Shown one piece after another: positions 24,295 through 32,452 of a DNA stretch of 62,956 nucleotides. The stretch lies in assembly GCA_963204725.1 (NCBI GenBank), contig CAUJHH010000059.1, forward strand, positions 1-62,956, written 5' to 3'. Within the stretch, counting starts at the first letter, position 1. Every line of letters begins with the position of its first letter. A program made the position numbers and the translations under genes. This stretch comes from Planctomycetota bacterium (lineage in GTDB: Bacteria; Planctomycetota; Phycisphaerae; Phycisphaerales; UBA1924). Under the pieces are notes generated by a model. The model searched no databases. It had not been told where the DNA came from and worked only from the letters and a program-made list of their open reading frames with translations.

Positions 24295-27021
24295 ATGAAT
24301 GAACCAGATATCAGCTCGATGATGACAGCCAGCCGCCCCGCCGATGGCGATGGCTCGGCAGGCGTCGGCTCTCCCCCGGCCGGAGGCGGCGGCACACATC
24401 CCGGCGAGGATCCGGCCTTCGGAGGGGAGCGCCCGGGGGACCAGATCGGACCTTACACGCTGCTCGACCGGATCGGGCAGGGCGGCTTCGGCGTCGTCTG
24501 GCTTGCGCAGCGAACCGCGCCGTATGTGCAGCGTGTCGCGCTCAAGATCATCAAGCCGGGGATGGACAGCGCGTCAGTTATCGCCCGCTTCGAGCAGGAG
24601 CGGCAGACCCTCGCGCTCATGGACCATCCGAACGTGGCGCGGGTGCTCGACGGGGGTGTGACCTCTCCGGCGATGGGATCTCGCCCGTACTTCGTGATGG
24701 AGCACGTGCAGGGCGAAGCGATCGACAGGTACTGCGACACGCACCGGCTCTCGATCCGCGAGCGGCTGGAGATGTTCGTTGCCGTCTGCCACGCCGTGCA
24801 GCATGCCCACCACAAGGGCGTGATCCATCGCGACCTGAAGCCGGCCAACGTGCTGGTGCGCGAGCACGACGGGATCCACACGCCGAAGGTGATCGACTTC
24901 GGCGTCTCGAAGGCGATCACGCCGCAGCCGGGAGTAGAGGTGACACAGGCCGGCTGGATCGTCGGGACACCTATCTATATGTCTCCGGAGCAGGCCTCCG
25001 GGGATGGGCGCGACATCGACACGCGCTCCGATGTCTACGCGCTCGGCGTTGTCCTGTATGAACTGCTCGCCGGTTCCCCCCCCGTCGATCCCAAGCGGCT
25101 GGAGTCGCAGTCGCCCCTCGACATGCTTCGCGTGATCCGCGAGACAGAGCCGCCGCGCCTGCGCACACGCCTGATGCAGGCCGCGTCGCGAGTGGGCGAA
25201 GCCGACGGGCACGGCGCGGGTGGGGGCGCGGGGATGGGCGCGGGCACAGAGCCGACGCGCTGGATCACACCCTCCGCCGAGGAGATCGCCAGAAGGCGGG
25301 GCGCGACCGTCGCGGAGCTGTCGCGCATTCTCTCGGGGGAACTTGAGTGGATCCCGCAACAGGCGATGCGCAAGGAGCGCGAGCGTCGCTACCAGTCCGC
25401 GTCCGAACTCGCGGACGACATCGAGCGGTACATCAAGGGCCAGCCGCTGCGCGCCGGCCCGGAGAGCTTCGGCTATCTCGCTTCGAAGTTCGTCAAGCGT
25501 CACACCGGCGTGGTCGCCGGCGCCGGGGCGGTAGCCCTGGCGATCGCGGCGGGCGTCGTCGCGACCCTCATCTTCGCGGCCAAGGAGCACGAGCAGCGTC
25601 TCCGCGCCGAAAGAGGTGAGGCCGAACTCCGCGACGTCACCGACTTCCAGTCCGCCATCATCTCCGGCATCGATCCCGAGTCCGCGGGCTCGGTCATCGT
25701 CGAGCGCATGGTCAGCGACGGCGTCGACGGGCTGGCACCCGATGCCCGCGAATCGCTCGTCACGCTCCGACGCAACGCGCTCGAGGGCGTCAACGCCCCC
25801 GAGGTCGCCCGGCGCGTCATCGATGAGACCATGCTCGCCCCCGCAGCCGACGCCATCGACGAGCGGTTCGCCAACAGCCCCCTCGTCGCCGCATCGCTCC
25901 GCCAGACGATCGCCGAGGCGTACATGACGCTCGGGCTCTTCGACAAGGCCCGACCGCTGCAGGAGGCGGCGCTGCAGTCGAGGCGCAACGAACTCGGCGC
26001 GGACGCACGCCCGACGATCCAGTCCATGAACAACATGGGGTACCTGCTCCTGAATGTCGGCGAGATCGACGCCGGGGCCAACTTGTACGAGGAAGCCATG
26101 CGCCGCGCAGAGCGGGCGTTCGGCGAGAGCGACGTCGACACGCTCGCGTTCATCAGCAACCTCGGGGGCGCACGCGAGGCCCAGGGGCGTCTCCCCGAGG
26201 CCGAATCGCTCTACCAGCGCGCGTACGAGATCTCGGCTCGGGTCCACGGCGAGGAGAGCCCCGACACGCTTCTCTATCTCAACAACGTCGGCGGCATGGA
26301 AGAGGCCCAGGGCAAGTTCGCCGAGGCCGAATCCAGCTACCGCCGCTCGATGGAGGGGTTCATCAAGGTCTCCGGAGAGGACTCGTTCGATGCCCTGATC
26401 GGCATGAACAACCTCGGCAGCGCGCTCGAATCGCTCGGGCGGCTCGACGAAGCCGAGGCTCTCTACAAGCGGTCCCTCGCCGGACGCGTGCGCACGCTCG
26501 GACGCGAGCACCCCTCCACGCTCGTCTCGCTCAACAACATGGCGCATTTCTACATGCAGCGCGACCGCAACGCGGATGCCGAAGCGATCCTGCGCGAGGG
26601 CGTGAACGCCTCGATCGCGGGGCTGGGCGCGGAACACCCGACGACGCTGCTGCTCCGACACAACCTCGCCGCGGCCCTCGATCGCACCGGCAAAGCGGAG
26701 GAGTCCCTGGCGTTGACGCGCGAGGTGCTGGAGGCAAGGACGCGCGTGCTGGGCGCGGGTAGCGAGCCGACGCTCGCGACCAGACGCAATCTCGGGCGCG
26801 CCCTCACGAGCGCCAAGCAATTCGATGAAGCCGAGCGCACGCTGCTCGACGCCATGACAACCGCGACGGACTCGCTGCCGCCGGGGAACACCACGCGCAG
26901 GACACTCGTCGAAGCGATCGTTGCGCTCTATGAGAGATGGGATGCAGCGGAGCCCGGCAAGGGCTACGACGCTCGGGCGACTTCGTGGCGTGAGGCGCTG
27001 GCAAGGCCCGAGGCGGAGTAG
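24295..27021 (+). CDS. Serine/threonine protein kinase with TPR array
   Basis: 908 residues from ATG 24295; the longer in-frame extension is rejected because it overlaps the sulfotransferase gene. The first ~45 residues are a Gly/Pro linker, then a kinase domain (GPYTLLDRIGQGGFGVVWLAQ, ALKIIKPGMD, HRDLKPANVL, VIDFGVSKA, SPEQASG). A Gly-rich insert (VGEADGHGAGGGAGMGAG) sits near residue 305 in the C-lobe. One membrane helix (VVAGAGAVALAIAAGVVATLIF) lies near 403-425, followed by about eight TPR_12-type repeats (YEEAMRRAERAFGESDVDTLA, YQRAYEISARVHGEESPDTL, YKRSLAGRVRTLGREHPSTL). Close in design to the 914-residue kinase at 16-18.7 kb, probably a paralogue, but without an adjacent sigma gene. 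It is convergent with the three-gene signalling operon, 3 bases apart. Confidence 0.92.
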   Translation: MNEPDISSMMTASRPADGDGSAGVGSPPAGGGGTHPGEDPAFGGERPGDQIGPYTLLDRIGQGGFGVVWLAQRTAPYVQRVALKIIKPGMDSASVIARFEQERQTLALMDHPNVARVLDGGVTSPAMGSRPYFVMEHVQGEAIDRYCDTHRLSIRERLEMFVAVCHAVQHAHHKGVIHRDLKPANVLVREHDGIHTPKVIDFGVSKAITPQPGVEVTQAGWIVGTPIYMSPEQASGDGRDIDTRSDVYALGVVLYELLAGSPPVDPKRLESQSPLDMLRVIRETEPPRLRTRLMQAASRVGEADGHGAGGGAGMGAGTEPTRWITPSAEEIARRRGATVAELSRILSGELEWIPQQAMRKERERRYQSASELADDIERYIKGQPLRAGPESFGYLASKFVKRHTGVVAGAGAVALAIAAGVVATLIFAAKEHEQRLRAERGEAELRDVTDFQSAIISGIDPESAGSVIVERMVSDGVDGLAPDARESLVTLRRNALEGVNAPEVARRVIDETMLAPAADAIDERFANSPLVAASLRQTIAEAYMTLGLFDKARPLQEAALQSRRNELGADARPTIQSMNNMGYLLLNVGEIDAGANLYEEAMRRAERAFGESDVDTLAFISNLGGAREAQGRLPEAESLYQRAYEISARVHGEESPDTLLYLNNVGGMEEAQGKFAEAESSYRRSMEGFIKVSGEDSFDALIGMNNLGSALESLGRLDEAEALYKRSLAGRVRTLGREHPSTLVSLNNMAHFYMQRDRNADAEAILREGVNASIAGLGAEHPTTLLLRHNLAAALDRTGKAEESLALTREVLEARTRVLGAGSEPTLATRRNLGRALTSAKQFDEAERTLLDAMTTATDSLPPGNTTRRTLVEAIVALYERWDAAEPGKGYDARATSWREALARPEAE

Positions 27022-27024
27022 GAC

Positions 27025-28242
27025 TCACGCCGCGAGATCGATGTCGTCACCACCCGTGTCCGCGTCGCCGGTGTCGCCCGGGCTCCCCCACTTGTGCTTG
27101 GGAAGATGGCGGTGGTGGACATGGATGACGCGGGCGAGCTGGCGTCCGAACTGCTCCGCGACGCACTGGAGCAGCGGGAGCAGCGTCTCGGGGAAGGGCG
27201 AGGTGCGATCGCGGAAGAGCGCGACGACGGCGAGACACTCGCCATCGTGGTGGCAGGGCATCACGACCAGCCCGCTGTCGCCGATCCATGAGGCCTTGTC
27301 GCCGAGCGCCTGCTGGAGCTCGGCCTTCTTGCTCAGGTGGACGAGCGAGGTGCACGACTCGAAACGCGGCGCGATGACGCCGGCAAGATGGTCCAGCAGC
27401 ACCTCGGCCGTCTCGCGCGGGCTGTCGTAGTTCACGTACGCGCCGAGCGTGTACTCGCCGCTGGTCGCTGGGAGAAAGACCGCCGCGTTGGTCGGCCCCG
27501 TCTTGGCGAGCATGTACTCAAGGGCGACGCGCAGGAGCGACTCGAGATCCAGTTCCTGGCGGATGAGCCCGTTGAACTCGCTGGCCGTCGCGACGTGGGT
27601 CATGCGATCGGTGAGCTCCTGATACGCGGTCGCCATGTCCGAGCAGAGCGAGCCGACCTGCTTGGAGACCTCCTGGCGGGCGTGGTTCAGGTGCTTGCAG
27701 AGCTTGCGAAGCCGCTCGATCCGCTCGCGCCCGTGCTGGGCCTTGCGGGCGCGTTGGAGCGCGCTGCGCATCCGCGTCGCGAACTCGTCCGCCGGGGCGT
27801 CGATCGAGATGAGGTCCGCCGCGCCGGCCTGCAGCGCGTCGATCGCGAGCGACAGTGAGGTCTCCTCGACGCTCGGAGCGATCGCGACCACCGCTGCGTC
27901 GCAGTCGGAGGCGAGCACCCGCTCCGCATCGGCCCGCCACCCCTCGCGGGCGACGATCAGCACAAGATCAAACGTCTGATTGCCGAGTTGCGTGAGCGCG
28001 TCGGTCGCGTCGGTCGCGCTCGCGCTGCGGATCACGAGACCGGAGATGCGCTCGATCAGCGCTCGCCGCGACGGCGCATCGCCGATCACCAGCACGCGGG
28101 CCGGCACCGGACAGAGCGACAGCGGCGGCGGAATCATCGCTTGGGGGATCGCCGGCCGCGACTCGTGTGTTTCAACGGGCGCGCCGCCCTCGGCGGGCGC
28201 CGTCCCACGAACCAACTCAACTGACTTCTTCCGTCGGATCAC
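27025..28242 (-). CDS. Pseudo-receiver/GAF-domain signalling protein
   Basis: 405 residues, GTG start at 28242 with GGAG 8 bases upstream. Residues ~48-165 resemble a response-regulator receiver (ARVLVIGDAPSRRALIERIS, FDLVLIVAREGW), but the phosphoacceptor aspartate position carries no Asp, so it is probably a pseudo-receiver. A coiled-coil-like linker (RKAQHGRERIERLRKLCKHLNHARQEVS) leads to a GAF-like domain at ~210-385 (LIRQELDLESLLRVALEYML, TNAAVFLPA, GECLAVVALFRDR). The tail is acidic. Last gene of a three-gene minus-strand unit behind the HDOD-histidine kinase (86-base gap). It may sense a small ligand or act as an adaptor to the kinase; no output domain is visible. Confidence 0.75.
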   Translation of the reverse strand: MIRRKKSVELVRGTAPAEGGAPVETHESRPAIPQAMIPPPLSLCPVPARVLVIGDAPSRRALIERISGLVIRSASATDATDALTQLGNQTFDLVLIVAREGWRADAERVLASDCDAAVVAIAPSVEETSLSLAIDALQAGAADLISIDAPADEFATRMRSALQRARKAQHGRERIERLRKLCKHLNHARQEVSKQVGSLCSDMATAYQELTDRMTHVATASEFNGLIRQELDLESLLRVALEYMLAKTGPTNAAVFLPATSGEYTLGAYVNYDSPRETAEVLLDHLAGVIAPRFESCTSLVHLSKKAELQQALGDKASWIGDSGLVVMPCHHDGECLAVVALFRDRTSPFPETLLPLLQCVAEQFGRQLARVIHVHHRHLPKHKWGSPGDTGDADTGGDDIDLAA

Positions 28243-28328
28243 TGCTTCTCTCCGCCGCGTTCGATTGGGCTTGCCGTTCGATCTCTCTCACGCTGCTTGA
28301 TTCGGTCCACCCTGCGTCGCCTTGGGGG

Positions 28329-30746
28329 TCAGGCCGCCTGACCCATGGACTGCTCCGCGCGCCACACGGGGAGCTCAAGACTGGCCCGTGTTCCGGAGCC
28401 GGGGACGCTCTCCAGCGTCAGCGTCCCCCGATGGGCCGCCACGATCGACCGTGCCCGCGCCAGTCCCATACCCCTGCGGCGCCCCGCGGGGCGCTCGCTG
28501 AAGAACGGGTCAAACGCGTGGGCGAGGGTGTGCTCCGACATCCCTGCGCCCTGGTCCTCGACGAGGAAACAGATTCGGTCATCCGTTGAATCGATCTGAG
28601 CTTGAACGCGGACTTTGGCCGCCTGCGCCGGGGTTTCTCCTGTTTCGGGCGCGAGCGACTGGACCGCATTGGCCACCAGTTCAGACAGCGCGAGCGAGAA
28701 CAACTCGACGTCCACGCTCATCAGCGGGAGGTACGAGGGAACATCGATCTTGATCTCCACTTCCAACTCAGTGCGCTGCAAGGCCTTGCGCACCGCGCTC
28801 TCCGCCAGCTCCAGCGGGCGGATCGACCCAAGACTCGGCGTGGGAGGATTGGCCAGGAGGTGCATCGAGGTGATCAGGTCCGAGATCTGTGAAGAACCTT
28901 GCGCGATCGCCTCGGCCGCGGCACGATCGCCCGCATTCGTCAGCCGACGCACCAACAACTGCGACCTCGCTCGGATCACCGTGAGCGGGTTGTTCATCTC
29001 GTGGGCAGCACCCGCGGCCATCTCACCCAGCCGCGAGAGTGCCTGCGCCTCGGTGAGCTGGGCCTGGGCCTGCTCAAGTTCACGGGCCGCGGAGGCCAGT
29101 CGCTCGCTCATACCCCGGGCGTGCTCGATCGCGCCCGCCGCCGCGATCGCCGAGCCCCAGCACGCGCCGAGCGTCTCAAAGACGCCGGGCGTCAGTCCCG
29201 CCCCGGCAGCGTCGAGATCGGTGAGCATGACCACGGCGGGCTCGCCCGTGGTGGCACCGATGGGTGCTCCGACACACAGCGGCACCGCACGGACCTTGAG
29301 CATGTCGGGCGCGCCGGCCATGCAATCGGTGAGCCAGGGGAGGATGCCGAGCATGCGTGCGTCCGCGCCGGGAGCGCGGAGCAGATCCGAGAGCGATCGC
29401 GAGGTGCCCCCGTGCTCCAGAGGCGTGTCGATCTCCGCACTCTTGGTGTTCATCGAGGCGTCAAAGAACCAGCCCCGCCAGCGCTCCTCACCCGGACACT
29501 GCGCAACGAACGCGACGAACGCGCTCCGGCGCGGATCGAGCGAGCGGAGCGACTGCGCGATCAGTGAGAGCGTGCGCTCGATCGAGCGTGACCGACGCGG
29601 GTCGCGGAGTTGGTGGTTGAATGCGCCGACAGCCGCGAGCGCGCTGCGCATGGCGTCGGCCTGGCGTGCCCGCTCGTCGAGCGTCGCGTTGAGCGTGGCG
29701 AGCTTGCGATTGGCCTGGGCGATGGAGCCGAGCATCGCCTCCTGGCTGGTGGGTGTGCTGAGGCCGAGCACGGCGCAGCGTTCGGCAACGGCCTCGTGGA
29801 TCTCATCGGTCACGCGTCCGAGAGCTCCCGTGTCGAGCCCCGCCTCCTCGCAGGCGCGGGCAGAGGCAGACGTCCGGCCGAAGTCGAACGACGCACCAAT
29901 GTGCAGTTCGCGGCACAACGCCCGCGCAACCCCGATCACACCCAGCATGGCGCGCGGCGCGCTCTCCGGGAGAGACGCGAGCGGGCGGCTGTGCAGCCAG
30001 ACGGTGTCGCGGAGCAGCGTGGGAAGGCCCCACCGCTCGGCGAGCCGCTTTGCCGCCGTGTGATGGTCGAGCCCGATCACGCCGCGTTCGACGTCCGCGC
30101 TGGAGACGCGGCGCCGCTCCGCCAACGCGACGACACGCGCGTATGACGACGGAAGGCAGAGGTCGAGCGCGAGCTTGCCCATGTCGTGCAGCAGGCCGCA
30201 GAGGAACGCCTCCGCCGGCTTCACCCCGCAGCGCGGATTGTGGCGAGCCATCGACTCCGCGGCACAGGCGACGCCGATCAGGTGCGTCCACAGGCGCACG
30301 CGATCGAGCGAGGGGGCGTCCGATATCGACGCGAGCGCGGCGCCCGACGAGAGACTCCGATCCTGCTCGTGGCCCGCGTGCTCGAAGAGCTCGTAGATAC
30401 CAAGCCCGAGCACAGCCGACTGGATCGCCTCAAGCCCCAGCATGGTCGTGGCGTGGCGCACGGTGGTGACACGATCGCCCAGTCCGTGAGAGGCGCGCCG
30501 AATCAAGGCAAGGATGCGCGTGGTGAGACCCGGATCAGACTCGATCAGTCTCACCACCTCGTCGATCTTCGCGTCCGCGCCCGAAACCACGGAAAGGAGC
30601 CGCACCGCAACCGGTGAGAGCGTCGGGAGCGCGTCGAGCTTCTCAAGGATGATCTCGACCTGACGCGTTGCCGGACGAATCGGGCTCGCACCGGGCGAGT
30701 CAGCCGCCGTGGATGGCGCGATCGACGGTTGGCTCACGGATGCCAC
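28329..30746 (-). CDS. HDOD-domain histidine kinase
   Basis: 805 residues, GTG start at 30746 with GGGAG about 5 bases upstream. An HDOD domain fills ~35-300 (LPTLSPVAVRLLSVVSGADA, IESDPGLTTRILALIRRAS, FLCGLLHDMGKLALDL), then a GAF-like middle region (~350-540). A coiled coil (AARELEQAQAQLTEAQALSR) precedes the phosphoacceptor H box GEMAAGAAHEMNNPLTVIR. The HATPase has N, G1 and G2 boxes (ALSELVANAVQSL, LVEDQGAGMSEHT, GRRRGMGLARARSIVAAHRG). So it is a hybrid of an HDOD signalling module and a complete cytoplasmic sensor kinase. It starts 18 bases after the HTH-receiver gene, its most likely phosphorelay partner. No membrane helix, so the stimulus is cytoplasmic. Confidence 0.88.
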   Translation of the reverse strand: MASVSQPSIAPSTAADSPGASPIRPATRQVEIILEKLDALPTLSPVAVRLLSVVSGADAKIDEVVRLIESDPGLTTRILALIRRASHGLGDRVTTVRHATTMLGLEAIQSAVLGLGIYELFEHAGHEQDRSLSSGAALASISDAPSLDRVRLWTHLIGVACAAESMARHNPRCGVKPAEAFLCGLLHDMGKLALDLCLPSSYARVVALAERRRVSSADVERGVIGLDHHTAAKRLAERWGLPTLLRDTVWLHSRPLASLPESAPRAMLGVIGVARALCRELHIGASFDFGRTSASARACEEAGLDTGALGRVTDEIHEAVAERCAVLGLSTPTSQEAMLGSIAQANRKLATLNATLDERARQADAMRSALAAVGAFNHQLRDPRRSRSIERTLSLIAQSLRSLDPRRSAFVAFVAQCPGEERWRGWFFDASMNTKSAEIDTPLEHGGTSRSLSDLLRAPGADARMLGILPWLTDCMAGAPDMLKVRAVPLCVGAPIGATTGEPAVVMLTDLDAAGAGLTPGVFETLGACWGSAIAAAGAIEHARGMSERLASAARELEQAQAQLTEAQALSRLGEMAAGAAHEMNNPLTVIRARSQLLVRRLTNAGDRAAAEAIAQGSSQISDLITSMHLLANPPTPSLGSIRPLELAESAVRKALQRTELEVEIKIDVPSYLPLMSVDVELFSLALSELVANAVQSLAPETGETPAQAAKVRVQAQIDSTDDRICFLVEDQGAGMSEHTLAHAFDPFFSERPAGRRRGMGLARARSIVAAHRGTLTLESVPGSGTRASLELPVWRAEQSMGQAA

Positions 30747-30764
30747 GGCTCTCCCTCCGGACGG

Positions 30765-31388
30765 TCAGCCGGCCCGCGACGCGGCGGTGAGGCCGGCGAG
30801 CGTGGCGATGCGCGAGACAAGGAAATCGACGTCGAACGGCTTCTTGATGAACTCGTCCATCCCCGAACGCATCAGCCCCTTGATCTCCTCGTCGCGGACC
30901 ACGCCGCTGACGCAGATGATCCGCGTCTGGGTCATGTCGTCGCGCTCGCGGATGCGCCTGCAGACGATGTTGCCGTTGATGTCGGGCAGGAGATAGTCGA
31001 GGATCACAATGTTGGGCTTGAACGACTCGGTGAGCATGCCCGCGTCGTACCCATTGCCCGCGGCACGGACCTCGAACCGCCCGTCACGCTCAAGCACCTC
31101 TGTGAGCACGCTGACGATGTCGGGGTCATCCTCGACGACAAGCACACGGGTCAGACCACCCTCGAGCACAAGCGTCGGGATCTCGTTGTCGCGCATGAAG
31201 CGGATCAGTTCCTCACGTGGGATGCGACGAAACTTGGACCCCGGCACACGGAAGCCGCTGAGCCGCCCGCTGTCGAAACAGCGGATGATCGTCTGCTGGG
31301 AAACCTTGCAGACCTCGGCGGCTTCGCCCGTCGTGAAGATCTTCTTGGTCGACCAGTCAGACCCGGAGTTGTTCGTTTCGCCGCCCAT
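30765..31388 (-). CDS. Excisionase-type HTH fused to a receiver domain
   Basis: 207 residues from ATG 31388; the longer frame upstream is rejected because similarity begins here. Residues ~15-68 form a MerR/excisionase-like DNA-binding domain (KIFTTGEAAEVCKVSQQTII, SGRLSGFRVPGSKFRRIPRE). Residues ~80-200 form a receiver: acidic pair D87/D88, phosphoacceptor D131 (ILDYLLPD), S161, K183 (KKPF). Placing the DNA-binding part first is the reverse of ordinary response regulators and is known from planctomycetes and relatives. First gene of the operon with the HDOD-histidine kinase and GAF protein, so it is probably the regulator output of that system. Confidence 0.88.
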   Translation of the reverse strand: MGGETNNSGSDWSTKKIFTTGEAAEVCKVSQQTIIRCFDSGRLSGFRVPGSKFRRIPREELIRFMRDNEIPTLVLEGGLTRVLVVEDDPDIVSVLTEVLERDGRFEVRAAGNGYDAGMLTESFKPNIVILDYLLPDINGNIVCRRIRERDDMTQTRIICVSGVVRDEEIKGLMRSGMDEFIKKPFDVDFLVSRIATLAGLTAASRAG

Positions 31389-32155
31389 GAGTGATGGCCC
31401 GGTGGACTGCGACCCGGTCCTGAACGCCCCCGCCCAACGGGAGTCACGGCTCAGGCGGCATCGCCGTCTCAAGCGTCTATCGACTCCCAGTTTGCCCAGC
31501 TTGACGGCGATCCGCTCGCGAACGCGAAGTTCGCGGCCAGAGTACGCCACCCCAAACCCGGACGGGTCATCGGGCGCGGCGAAAGGCGAAGGCGGCAGAT
31601 AACCCGGATCGCGCGCATCCTGCGCGAGCCGACAACGCACAGCCCGCGCAGGGTCACGCGATTCCAGGAATGGAGACGGCGTGCGTTGGCGCGCCGTCCC
31701 CGCCTCCGAGTGAGGAGTACTTCCGTGTGCTCGGGTCAGCAGCAGCGACGGAAGGGTGGAGGAACAGTGACACGATGTGGGAGCTGACCCCGAAAGACAC
31801 GAGTGCGCCGATCAGTCAGTCCAAGTGATCGACACCAGTAGTTATGGCGTGAACCATGTCAATCTCTCCCCTCACTCTGGTGATTTTACAGGGTTTTTCC
31901 TGACAGAACTCCCGAGTGGCCAGAATCAACCAGCACAACACCCGAAACAGGGCTTGTGTTGGCCTCGCCGCGCGATTGCTGCGTAATCCCTGATTCAGAG
32001 TGATAGATCAGGCGGCCACCCGCCAAGTCACATCAGACCATCGTCAGGAAGACGGTGGCTCTCGCCGCGTTCGAACTGGTCGTGAGCAGAGCGAGAGGTA
32101 TCCACTCGATGCGGACTGTGCTCCGCACGGGCATCGCCGAGAACAGGAACCAGAC
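31389..32155. other. Long divergent intergenic region, GC lower in its second half
   Basis: 767 bases between the HTH-receiver gene (minus) and a small membrane protein gene (plus). 31389-31640 is in frame upstream of the HTH gene but looks non-coding. 31860-31990 is about 50% GC by hand count of one line and contains TTTTACAGGGTTTTTCCTGACAG, an unusual T-run for this genome. No gene, repeat or terminator is supported; a promoter for either neighbour is likely but not placeable. Confidence 0.4.
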
Positions 32156-32374
32156 ATGCGATCCGTCGGAGTATTCCTGGCTTTGGCGAGCGCTCTGGTG
32201 CTCCTGGCGTGCTTCGCGGCGGGCGCCCTCGTGAGCATCAACGACGGTCGAACGGGCTGGCTGCTGATCGGAGTCTTTCTCATTGATTCTGCCGCATTGG
32301 TGCTGCTGCTGGCACGCACAACGATCTGGCGGGGTAACGGCAAAGCAGGGTCGGGCGGCGCGGCGTCCGGGTGA
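32156..32374 (+). CDS. Small two-helix membrane protein
   Basis: 72 residues from ATG 32156 with AGGA about 7 bases upstream. Two hydrophobic helices (VGVFLALASALVLLACFAAG and WLLIGVFLIDSAALVLLLA) are separated by a short SINDGRTG turn, with a basic/Gly-rich tail (RGNGKAGSGGAASG). The longer upstream frame is unlike coding sequence. No family recognised; the composition is clearly that of a real inner-membrane peptide. It is convergent with the WD40-kinase gene. Confidence 0.55.
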   Translation: MRSVGVFLALASALVLLACFAAGALVSINDGRTGWLLIGVFLIDSAALVLLLARTTIWRGNGKAGSGGAASG

Positions 32375-32452
32375 GCATCGCCTTCTTGGCTCGCCCGCAT
32401 CGGCCTCGGGGCGCGCGAGCGCTCCGGGGTCTTTGGACCGGCGGTTGGCCGA

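Noticed and set aside
24574..26820. 748-residue frame antisense to the second TPR-kinase
   Set aside because: Same reason; composition is that of a shadow of TPR codons.
31777..31986. 69-residue frame in the long intergenic region
   Set aside because: No ribosome site, no hydrophobic or conserved pattern, composition unlike coding DNA here.
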